A stretch of 22,916 nt of DNA from Bacteroides sp. CAG:144 (GTDB lineage Bacteria; Bacteroidota; Bacteroidia; Bacteroidales; UBA11471). The translations under genes and the position numbers were made by a program. The stretch spans positions 28,250-51,165 of the forward strand of contig HF999691.1 in NCBI GenBank assembly GCA_000434215.1, read 5' to 3'. The notes under the pieces are model-generated. The model was not told where the DNA came from. It saw nothing but the letters and a program-made list of their open reading frames with translations, and searched no databases. Below, piece after piece: positions 1-6,703 of this stretch. Within the stretch, counting starts at the first letter, position 1, and each line of letters opens with the position of its first letter.

Positions 1-1185
1 CCCCCGTTACCGCCGATAAGCAGTGAGGAGCTCGATGCGATATATGACCTGCCGTTTACCCGGTTGCCACACCCTCGTTACCGGGGGAAAACCATACCGG
101 CATTTGAGATGATAAAATTTTCTATAACCCTGCATCGGGGCTGTTTCGGCGGTTGCGCTTTTTGTACGATTTCTGCGCATCAAGGCAAATTTATTTCTTC
201 TCGTTCGGAGGAGTCGGTTTTGCGGGAAGTCTCTAAAATCATCGCTATGCCCGACTTTAAAGGCTATCTCAGCGATTTGGGCGGCCCCTCGGCTAATATG
301 TATCGTATGACCGGTAAAAAATTGGCGGCTTGCCGTGTATGTAAACGGCCTTCGTGCCTTTGGCCGTCGGTGTGTCCCAATATGCAGGTCGATCATCGTC
401 CGTTGATACATCTTTACAGGGCGGTCGATCGTATGCCGGGTATAAAGCGGTCGTTTATAGGTAGCGGTGTGCGTTATGACCTTCTGTTGCATCGTAATGA
501 CGATGAAAAACTCAATGCTGCCTCTCGCGAGTATACCGAAGAACTGGTTGCCAGACATGTTTCCGGCCGTCTTAAAGTAGCGCCCGAGCATACTTCGCCT
601 CAGGTGTTGCATTGTATGCGCAAACCCGATTTCAAGCAGTTTGAACAGTTCCGTATAATTTTCGAACGTATCAATCGGGAACATGGGCTGAACCAGCAAT
701 TGATACCTTATTTTATTTCGAGCCACCCGGCTTGTGAACCGGGAGATATGGCCGAATTAGCGACGATTACCAAAAATCTGAATTTTCATCTTGAACAGGT
801 ACAGGATTTTACGCCCACACCCATGACCCTCGCTACCGAGATGTATTATACCGGTTATAATCCGTATACGGGAGAGAAAGTTTATACGGCCCGCACGCCG
901 GAAGAAAAATTGGCTCAGCGGCAATTTTTCTTCTGGTATAAGCCCGAAGCCCGTCGGGGTATCGAACAAGTATTGCATCGGATAGGCCGGGAAGATTTGT
1001 TGGAAAAGTTATATGGGGGGCGTTTTTCTTCCCGACATTCGGTCTCTTCGGGTAAAGAGGGTAAGAAAATTTCTTCGTTCAATCCCAACTTCAATCCTTT
1101 CAAGCGTAGGGAGGCAATGAAATTAAAAGGTGAAAAGGACGGAAAAAATACCGGAAATTCGCATAAAAAGTATCCGAAGAAATAA
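1..1185 (+). CDS. ygiQ: YgiQ family radical SAM protein (C-terminal part; 5' end outside window)
   Basis: This is a member of the YgiQ (UPF0313) radical-SAM family, whose exact reaction is not established. The frame is open from base 1, so the gene begins outside the window; the visible part is 394 residues of a family that usually has 600-700. The cluster-binding motif CFGGCAFC (Cys-x3-Cys-x2-Cys, about residues 48-55 of the visible part) lies in the family-typical context HRGCFGGCAFC followed by HQG and SRSEES, and should bind the [4Fe-4S] cluster that cleaves S-adenosylmethionine. A TTG at 64 could be taken for a start, but the conserved sequence DLPFTRLPHP runs through it, so it is internal. 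The C-terminal 40 residues are rich in Lys and Ser. The gene ends 5 bp from the stop of the convergent MATE gene with no terminator between them. Family assignment is secure; function is not. Confidence 0.93.
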   Translation, partial: PPLPPISSEELDAIYDLPFTRLPHPRYRGKTIPAFEMIKFSITLHRGCFGGCAFCTISAHQGKFISSRSEESVLREVSKIIAMPDFKGYLSDLGGPSANMYRMTGKKLAACRVCKRPSCLWPSVCPNMQVDHRPLIHLYRAVDRMPGIKRSFIGSGVRYDLLLHRNDDEKLNAASREYTEELVARHVSGRLKVAPEHTSPQVLHCMRKPDFKQFEQFRIIFERINREHGLNQQLIPYFISSHPACEPGDMAELATITKNLNFHLEQVQDFTPTPMTLATEMYYTGYNPYTGEKVYTARTPEEKLAQRQFFFWYKPEARRGIEQVLHRIGREDLLEKLYGGRFSSRHSVSSGKEGKKISSFNPNFNPFKRREAMKLKGEKDGKNTGNSHKKYPKK

Positions 1186-1190
1186 ATTTT

Positions 1191-2543
1191 CTAATGCCGT
1201 ATTTTTTCAGGTTTGCTGTTCTGATGGAATTGCCAGAAGAAAAGCAGGGCTGCGCAACTGAGTCCCACGGGATAACCCCACCAAACTCCCGGTGCACCTC
1301 CCCGACATAGGAATGCAAAACAGTAAGAGGCGGGAAGGCTGACTATAAAATAGCTGATGAAAGCGATCCATACCATCGGTTTTACTACTCCGAGTCCGCG
1401 TAATGCTCCGGCAAGAGTGATTTGCAGGCCATCTCCCAGTTGATAGACAATCATCGGTATGACAATCGCCGATACGAGCATGGCAACGTCGGGCGAGTCG
1501 GTAAAAATATATCCGATGTGTTGGCGGGCAAAAAACATGATACCGGTAACGACCAGTATGAGACCGAGTACGATATGTATCCCGGCTGTTGCAATGGGAC
1601 GTATCTCGTGATCTCTGTTGCTTCCTCGTGCATTGCTTATCAAAATGGTTACGGCAGCACCTATTCCCGAATAAAGCAGAAAACCTATCGTAGAGAATGT
1701 AACGGCTGCCTGATGTGCAGCCAGTGCCGTGCTGCCTATCCAACCGATGAAGATGACACTCAGACTGAATGAGCCTGTTTCCATACCTAATTGCAAAGCG
1801 ACGGGAATACCCATTGTGAGAATCGGTCGGTATAGTTTCCTGTTTGAGGGAAGACGGAAGAATCCGCTTTTGAAACGGCGGTAACGCTTCCGGTACATAA
1901 ATATACATAAGCCGGCGACAATCGTGAATATTCGAGCGGTGAGTGTCGATACGCCGGCTCCGAAGAGTCCCCATTCGGGAAATCCGGCGTAGCCGTATAT
2001 AAGAACTGTGTTGCCTATGATATTCAATAGATTGCTCGACAAGAGTATAAACATGGGTGTAAGCGTATCGGTTGTCCCATCAGCAAATTGCTTGAATGCA
2101 TTGAACAATAAAACCGGAACGAGACCGATGAGGTGCAACAAATAGTAAGGACGCATCAGCGGTAACAGTTCTTGCGGCAATCCCATGCGATCGAGAAAAA
2201 AGTACAATGTTCCCATGATGAGAATAAGCGATGCTGCCAGTATACCATTCGCAAAAAGTCCATAGCGGAAAATCTGTCCCGCCTGAGGCAATTCGTTTCG
2301 ACCGGTTTGTTCTCCGATAAGCGGAGTGATTCCCATCGCAAAACCCGTTGCGAACATGAGCGGCAACATGAATATGTTGTTGACAAAAGATGCGGCCGAT
2401 AATTCTGCGGTCGTATGGTGGCCTACCATGATATTATCGACGAAACCGGTGAGGATAACACCTAATTGGCCGACCATGATGGGTACACCCATAGCCAATA
2501 GCGAACGGTAATGAAGCGAATATTTCTTGAAATAACGGGTCAT
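1191..2543 (-). CDS. MATE family efflux transporter
   Basis: A 450-residue multidrug and toxin extrusion transporter of the NorM-like branch, which exports cationic drugs or toxic compounds across the inner membrane using a Na+ or H+ gradient. The protein is hydrophobic throughout, consistent with twelve transmembrane helices in two MatE repeats. The N-terminal sequence MGVPIMVGQLGVILTGFVDNI followed by MVGH is the characteristic first-helix region, and the second repeat begins near TMGIPVALQLGMETGSF. Length is normal for the family. The start ATG (2541-2543) is supported by a TAnnTTTG-type element 30 bases upstream. It stands alone, transcribed away from the barrel gene at 2745 and convergent with ygiQ. 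The substrate cannot be told from sequence. Confidence 0.93.
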   Translation of the reverse strand: MTRYFKKYSLHYRSLLAMGVPIMVGQLGVILTGFVDNIMVGHHTTAELSAASFVNNIFMLPLMFATGFAMGITPLIGEQTGRNELPQAGQIFRYGLFANGILAASLILIMGTLYFFLDRMGLPQELLPLMRPYYLLHLIGLVPVLLFNAFKQFADGTTDTLTPMFILLSSNLLNIIGNTVLIYGYAGFPEWGLFGAGVSTLTARIFTIVAGLCIFMYRKRYRRFKSGFFRLPSNRKLYRPILTMGIPVALQLGMETGSFSLSVIFIGWIGSTALAAHQAAVTFSTIGFLLYSGIGAAVTILISNARGSNRDHEIRPIATAGIHIVLGLILVVTGIMFFARQHIGYIFTDSPDVAMLVSAIVIPMIVYQLGDGLQITLAGALRGLGVVKPMVWIAFISYFIVSLPASYCFAFLCRGGAPGVWWGYPVGLSCAALLFFWQFHQNSKPEKIRH

Positions 2544-2572
2544 GGGAGTGGTGGGTATTCTTAAAAGCTTTG

Positions 2573-2600
2573 CAAAGATAGTATTTATATGTAAATAAAA
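2573..2600 (-). promoter_or_regulatory. Bacteroidales-type promoter for the MATE gene
   Basis: On the minus strand the -7 element reads TATCTTTG (plus-strand 2573-2580), matching TAnnTTTG. A T-rich tetramer starting at 2600 sits where the weak -33 element would be, 20 bases upstream of the -7 start. The spacer holds a short dyad, TATTTA and TAAATA separated by four bases (2582-2597), which could be a regulator site or chance in AT-rich DNA. The predicted transcription start would leave a leader of about 25 bases before the ATG at 2543. Confidence 0.6.
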
Positions 2601-2693
2601 CGGAGCATACTCTATTCATATCGAAGAAGGGCTGGTTGTCCGTTATCACTGAATAGATGTTTCTTACCGGAAAATCTTCTTTATAAATGAATA

Positions 2694-2721
2694 ATTGTTT
2701 TTACAAAATATCGTACTTTTG
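2694..2721 (+). promoter_or_regulatory. Bacteroidales-type promoter for the 2745 barrel gene
   Basis: The -7 element TACTTTTG (2714-2721) matches TAnnTTTG, and ATTG at 2694-2697 is a plausible -33 element whose start is 20 bases upstream of the -7 start. The same ATTG/20-base arrangement recurs in front of the porin gene at 3951. The predicted leader is about 17 bases. Confidence 0.65.
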
Positions 2722-2744
2722 TACCGTTACAAAAAAATCCGGAG

Positions 2745-3845
2745 ATGAAATTCTTGAACAGAATAGTTTTAGTGTTGCTGTTTATTTCACTTTCTGTGTC
2801 GTTGTCGGCACAAGAATTTTTGTGGAGTGTCGGAGTCGATATGATGTTTGACAATCGGGAATACGGCAAAAGCAAATATAATTGGCCCCAGACGATATTC
2901 GGCGGATATATCAATCCGTTGGTGGGAATCGGTTGGCGGGGAAATTCGATACAGGCCGGTGTAAGTGCCATGCGCAATTTCGGTGCACCGACCAAAGATA
3001 TGGACGTCAATTTCGTGTTTTTTTATAATTATCGGGATCATCGTTTCAATGTTTCGGCCGGTGTCATACCGCGTCGCCAAGTTATCGGTGGGAGCGAGGC
3101 GTTTTTCTGTGATTCCATAAAATTTTTCGATAATACAATCGATGGATTATTGTTGCAGTTCATTCCCGATGAAAAAAATTATATCGAAATTTTCTGCGAC
3201 TGGGACGGGCATCAGACAGCAACGACCCGGGAACGTTTTATCATATATACGTCGGGGCGTTACTATCCGCTTTCGTGGTTGTACGGCGAGTATGAGTTGA
3301 TGATGCACCATCATGCCGGGACGAGTGTCGATGGAGGTGTGGTCGATAATATTTGGATCTATCCTCGAGTAGGTATTGATTTGGGCGGTCGGTTATGGTT
3401 CGATAAACTTAAAATAAGTGCCGGCTGGTTGCAAGCTGTCCAGAACGACCGTACTTATGTAGGACATTATGTAAAACCTCATGGTGTGCAGATCGAGGCT
3501 CGTATTGAAAAATATAAAATAGGCTTATACAATACGTTGTATGCCGGTGGTTGCCTGATGCCGTATTATAGTAGTTATGCTTCGAGTTTGTACACGGGCT
3601 CGCCGTTCTATCGTACGCGGGACGATGTGTATAACCGTTTGGAGGCTTATTGGTATCCGTTTCAGAATGAGAAGTTCGATCTCAAAGTATCTTCGGTACA
3701 TCATTATGACGGAGGGAAATGGTGTTCGCAGCAGCTGATAACATTCCGTGTCATTATCGATAATGACATGTTCAAGAAAGAAAGTCCTGTCCGCAAGCAG
3801 TTGCGATTCCGAAAAAATAAAAAATCTTCTTCAAACGAAATTTAG
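2745..3845 (+). CDS. Outer-membrane beta-barrel protein of unknown function
   Basis: A 366-residue protein I do not recognise as a named family. It begins with a clear Sec signal peptide (about residues 1-22, ending SLSAQ, so cleaved by signal peptidase I). The rest alternates polar and hydrophobic/aromatic residues, with many Tyr, Trp and Phe in short strands separated by turns (for example FGGYINPLVGIGWRG and RLWFDKLKISAGW), as expected of a membrane beta-barrel in the outer membrane. No TonB box, plug domain or lipobox is seen. The last predicted strand ends at IDNDMF, and it is followed by a 23-residue tail with nine Lys/Arg, which is unusual after a barrel and would lie in the periplasm. 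The ATG at 2745 is supported by a matching promoter just upstream. A terminator follows, so it is transcribed separately from the porin downstream. It could instead be a periplasmic beta-rich protein. Confidence 0.75.
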   Translation: MKFLNRIVLVLLFISLSVSLSAQEFLWSVGVDMMFDNREYGKSKYNWPQTIFGGYINPLVGIGWRGNSIQAGVSAMRNFGAPTKDMDVNFVFFYNYRDHRFNVSAGVIPRRQVIGGSEAFFCDSIKFFDNTIDGLLLQFIPDEKNYIEIFCDWDGHQTATTRERFIIYTSGRYYPLSWLYGEYELMMHHHAGTSVDGGVVDNIWIYPRVGIDLGGRLWFDKLKISAGWLQAVQNDRTYVGHYVKPHGVQIEARIEKYKIGLYNTLYAGGCLMPYYSSYASSLYTGSPFYRTRDDVYNRLEAYWYPFQNEKFDLKVSSVHHYDGGKWCSQQLITFRVIIDNDMFKKESPVRKQLRFRKNKKSSSNEI

Positions 3846-3853
3846 TCATAATC

Positions 3854-3898
3854 GGGTCGTATAAGAATAAATTGTACGACCCTTTTTCTTTCTTTTTA
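3854..3898 (+). terminator. Rho-independent terminator after the 2745 barrel gene
   Basis: The arms GGGTCGTA (3854-3861) and TACGACCC (3875-3882) form an 8-bp perfect stem with a 13-base AT-rich loop, followed directly by a T-rich tract (TTTTTCTTTCTTTTT). It lies 8 bases past the stop codon. This separates the barrel gene from the porin gene, which has its own promoter. Confidence 0.88.
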
Positions 3899-3913
3899 GC
3901 GTGGGAGGTGGAA

Positions 3914-3941
3914 ATTGTCTCATATATTTACCGTATATTTG
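3914..3941 (+). promoter_or_regulatory. Bacteroidales-type promoter for the porin gene, very close to its start
   Basis: The -7 element TATATTTG (3934-3941) matches TAnnTTTG and ATTG (3914-3917) is placed at the same 20-base offset as in the promoter at 2694. The -7 element ends only 9 bases before the ATG at 3951, so the transcript would begin a few bases before, or at, the start codon. The site also rules out the TTG at 3915 as start codon if this promoter is the one used. Confidence 0.6.
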
Positions 3942-3950
3942 TGCCCGTAT

Positions 3951-5933
3951 ATGAGAAGGTTTTTGGTATTTTCCCTTTTAGTGTTGTCGGTCGTATGTGG
4001 TTATGCCGCCAAGAAGCCCGTGATAGGAAAACCGTATGCGTGGCGGCTTTCCCAGCCGTTGGGAACACCTTACAGCGTGCCTATGGATACGCTTATCGAC
4101 AATTTTTATAATACCGACCTGCCTATTTCTTATTCCACGGCATATACCTATACCGGAAACTTGGGAGGAGCTTCGATGTCGAAGATATTTTTCGATCGTC
4201 CCGATATGCCGCAATTTATATTCAAAGCTCCCTATGATTATTTGATTTACTCGCCCTCTAATTATACCTACTACAATACACGTCTCCCTATGACATTGGT
4301 GTCGTATCTTTTCGGTGGGGGTAAACTTACCAAGCAAGAAGATCTTAAAGCCGAGTTTTCCGGCAATGTCAATAAACGGTTGGCGATTGCAGCCGGTATA
4401 CAGTATCTTTATTCACGAGGAAATTACGATCATCAGGGAAATAAAGATTTGTCATGGCAAGTTGCCGGTTCTTATATGGGAGACCGTTATCAGATGCATG
4501 CTTTTGCCAATACATACAGTTTTGTCTCTCAGGAAAACGGCGGAATTTCCGATACCCGTTTTATTTTAGATCCCGATGAAGTGGCTTCGGGACAGGGTGG
4601 ATTTGATTCGCAGTCGATTCCTGTATACCTGTATAATGCTTTTAATCGGGTAAGGGGGCAGAATTATTATTTGACACAACGATACAATTTCGGATTTTAC
4701 AAGACCGAACAGGTCGATGATACGACCGAGGTACAGACATTCACTCCGGTTACCAGTTTGATTCATACGATTGAGTACAACAATAATATGCGGCGGTTTG
4801 TCAATCAGTCGGCAAGCGAAGATACCGCGTTCTTCGACAATACCTATTTCAGAAAAGACGGGACGAACGACTCTACCAAATACTGGTCATTGAAAAATAC
4901 GTTCGGTATTGCCTTGTTGGAAGGTTTTAATCGATACGCCAAGATGGGTATGTCGGCTTATATGACTCATGAGGTACGGCGTTTCTCGTTGATGAGCGAT
5001 GTCATTCCGGCAGCTATGCGTACGGCACCGGTGGTATATATGCTAAATACCGATGCAAATGTTTTCCGTTTGGTGCAATCCCCGCAGATTTATACCGAAA
5101 ATGTTTTATGGGTAGGGGGAATTCTCTCGAAACAACAAGGAGAGTTGTTGACATATACGGTCGATGGAAAAGTGGGATTGGTCGGGGTCGATGCGGGTGC
5201 TACCGACATAGAAGGCGAGATACAGACCCGTTTCCGCATACGTAAAACGGCCGTACAGTTAAGGGCTTACGGTTTTTTCAAGAATCAGACTCCGGCCTTT
5301 TATTACAGGCATTATGTTTCCAACCACTTTATTTGGAACAATAATTTCGGGAAGACCCGTAAGTTTCGGGTTGGAGGAGAATTTTCTTTACCGGCAACGG
5401 GGACATATCTCAATATCGGCGTAGAAAATGTGCAGAATTATGTCTATTTCGACAATAGTTGCCTACCGCGTCAAGACGACCGTATTTTGCAGATTTTCAG
5501 TGCTACGTTGAAACAAAAGATAAAATGGGGAATTTTCAATCTCAATCTTGAAGCCGTATATCAGAAATCGAGTGATTCCAAAGTGATACCGTTGCCCGAT
5601 TTGAGTGCATACGCACAGATGTATCTCGACTTTAAAATAGCCAAAGTATTGCAGGTACAGTTTGGTGTAGATTGTAAGTACCACACCTCGTATTATGCCG
5701 AAGCCTATCAACCGGCTACTCTCTCGTTCCATACACAAGATGAAGTGAGGGTAGGAAACTATCCGTTAATGAACGTGTATGCCAACATGAAAATGAAAAT
5801 GGTGCGTTTTTATGTCATGTACACGCATTTCAATCAAGGATTGTTCGGTGGAAATAACTATTTCCTCATGCCCAACTATCCCTATAATCCGGCCATGTTG
5901 CAATTTGGTTTGTGCGTCGACTTCGCCAATTGA
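3951..5933 (+). CDS. Putative porin (Bacteroidota outer-membrane barrel)
   Basis: A 660-residue protein resembling the large Bacteroidota 'putative porin' family of outer-membrane barrels. I choose the ATG at 3951: it gives a proper signal peptide (MRRFLVFSLLVLSVV, cleaved near GYAA), whereas the TTG at 3915 adds twelve residues and overlaps the promoter. After the signal peptide comes a conserved-looking N-terminal segment with PISYSTAYTYTGNLGGASM and YSPSNYTYYNTRLPMT, then a long run of alternating aromatic beta-strands to the end; the last residues are LQFGLCVDFAN. No TonB-dependent plug or lipobox is present. It would form a channel for small solutes; the substrate is unknown. Its stop codon is one base from the end of the convergent ECF sigma gene. 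Family placement is by overall pattern and is fairly confident. Confidence 0.8.
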   Translation: MRRFLVFSLLVLSVVCGYAAKKPVIGKPYAWRLSQPLGTPYSVPMDTLIDNFYNTDLPISYSTAYTYTGNLGGASMSKIFFDRPDMPQFIFKAPYDYLIYSPSNYTYYNTRLPMTLVSYLFGGGKLTKQEDLKAEFSGNVNKRLAIAAGIQYLYSRGNYDHQGNKDLSWQVAGSYMGDRYQMHAFANTYSFVSQENGGISDTRFILDPDEVASGQGGFDSQSIPVYLYNAFNRVRGQNYYLTQRYNFGFYKTEQVDDTTEVQTFTPVTSLIHTIEYNNNMRRFVNQSASEDTAFFDNTYFRKDGTNDSTKYWSLKNTFGIALLEGFNRYAKMGMSAYMTHEVRRFSLMSDVIPAAMRTAPVVYMLNTDANVFRLVQSPQIYTENVLWVGGILSKQQGELLTYTVDGKVGLVGVDAGATDIEGEIQTRFRIRKTAVQLRAYGFFKNQTPAFYYRHYVSNHFIWNNNFGKTRKFRVGGEFSLPATGTYLNIGVENVQNYVYFDNSCLPRQDDRILQIFSATLKQKIKWGIFNLNLEAVYQKSSDSKVIPLPDLSAYAQMYLDFKIAKVLQVQFGVDCKYHTSYYAEAYQPATLSFHTQDEVRVGNYPLMNVYANMKMKMVRFYVMYTHFNQGLFGGNNYFLMPNYPYNPAMLQFGLCVDFAN

Positions 5934-5934
5934 T

Positions 5935-6438
5935 TTATCGGTAGTCTTTGAGAATGATTTGCAATCGTTGACGGGCGAAGAATATACGGCTTTTTACTGT
6001 ACCCAAAGGGAGTTCCATTTTCTCGGCGATTTCTTGGTATTTAAATCCGGCCACGTGCATCGAAAACGGAATTTTATAATCGTCGGGAAATTTGTTGATG
6101 GCTTTGGAAATCTCTTTTACCGAGAGAGAACCTTCGGGAGTATCGAAGCCCGATTCTTGCGGAAGGTTTAGATGATATAGATCTTCGGTTTGGTCGATGA
6201 TGGTCTGATTGCGGACACCTTTGCGGTAATTATTTATGAAAATATTCCGCATAATGGTAAATACCCACCCTTTGAAATTGATGTTGTCGATATATTTATC
6301 ACTGTTGTCGAGGGCTTTCAGGGTAGTGTCTTGCAGTAAATCTTCTGCTTCGTCTCTGTCGCTGGTAAGCATGTAGGCAAAGTTCAGTAAGTTGTCTTGA
6401 AGTTGCAATAGTTTTTGTTCAAATAATTGTGAATCCAT
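5935..6438 (-). CDS. RNA polymerase ECF sigma factor (orphan)
   Basis: A 167-residue extracytoplasmic-function sigma-70 factor that would direct RNA polymerase to a set of stress or envelope genes. Region 2 spans about residues 10-80, with DRDEAEDLLQDTTLKAL and the -10 recognition segment around NFKGWVFTIMRNIFINNYRK. Region 4 spans about 110-165, with the helix-turn-helix sequence YQEIAEKMELPLGTVKSRIF that contacts the -35 element. Regions 1.1 and 3 are absent, as normal for ECF factors. No anti-sigma gene (FecR-like or zinc-binding anti-sigma) lies on either side: the neighbours are the convergent porin and the divergent NfeD operon. The start ATG (6436-6438) is supported by a TAnnTTTG element 60 bases upstream. 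An 8-bp perfect palindrome sits in the predicted leader. The target regulon cannot be told from this window. Confidence 0.93.
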   Translation of the reverse strand: MDSQLFEQKLLQLQDNLLNFAYMLTSDRDEAEDLLQDTTLKALDNSDKYIDNINFKGWVFTIMRNIFINNYRKGVRNQTIIDQTEDLYHLNLPQESGFDTPEGSLSVKEISKAINKFPDDYKIPFSMHVAGFKYQEIAEKMELPLGTVKSRIFFARQRLQIILKDYR

Positions 6439-6474
6439 TGATGAATAAATTGAAAATGAATTGAGTAATTGTGT

Positions 6475-6495
6475 GTATATCCTTTATGGATATAC
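6475..6495. promoter_or_regulatory. Perfect palindrome at the sigma-factor transcription start
   Basis: GTATATCC (6475-6482) and GGATATAC (6488-6495) form an 8-bp perfect inverted repeat around a 5-base centre. It lies just downstream of the sigma factor's predicted -7 element, so it overlaps the expected transcription start and first leader bases. It may be an operator or a leader hairpin; no U tract follows, so it is not a typical terminator. Confidence 0.5.
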
Positions 6496-6497
6496 TG

Positions 6498-6505
6498 CAA
6501 ATATA
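6498..6505 (-). promoter_or_regulatory. -7 promoter element for the ECF sigma gene
   Basis: On the minus strand this reads TATATTTG, matching TAnnTTTG. I see no convincing -33 element 20 bases upstream. The leader would be about 55 bases, long for this window, and contains the palindrome at 6475-6495. Confidence 0.5.
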
Positions 6506-6579
6506 GGGCGTATATGAGGAAATGAAAAATCTTTTGGCATAAAATTTTTATTCTAATCTGTTAAATAACATACGTTTAT

Positions 6580-6601
6580 GAGCATTAATTTATTACTGCT
6601 C
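6580..6601. promoter_or_regulatory. 22-bp dyad between the sigma factor and the NfeD operon
   Basis: The half sites GAGCA (6580-6584) and TGCTC (6597-6601), with inner TAAT (6586-6589) and ATTA (6592-6595), pair at nine of ten positions around a TT centre. The two-base centre suits a dimeric DNA-binding protein better than an RNA hairpin. It lies about 75 bases upstream of the sigma-factor -7 element and about 100 bases upstream of the NfeD start, so it could serve either. The rest of this 265-bp divergent region shows no gene; only a poor -7 match (TAACTTCG, 6679-6686) precedes the NfeD gene. Confidence 0.35.
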
Positions 6602-6703
6602 TTTATATAAAAATCGGTTATTTGTAAAATTCTGTCGAAAATGTATCGTCGGACGGTTATTTTCTCGATAAAAAAATGTAACTTCGTCTCATAACCGTTT
6701 GAT

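Noticed and set aside
64..66. TTG as the start of the ygiQ gene
   Set aside because: The same frame is open to base 1 and the upstream residues DLPFTR are conserved in the family, so the gene is cut by the window edge.
3915..3950. A longer porin start at the TTG at 3915
   Set aside because: It adds twelve residues before the signal peptide and overlaps the predicted promoter; the ATG at 3951 gives a clean signal peptide.
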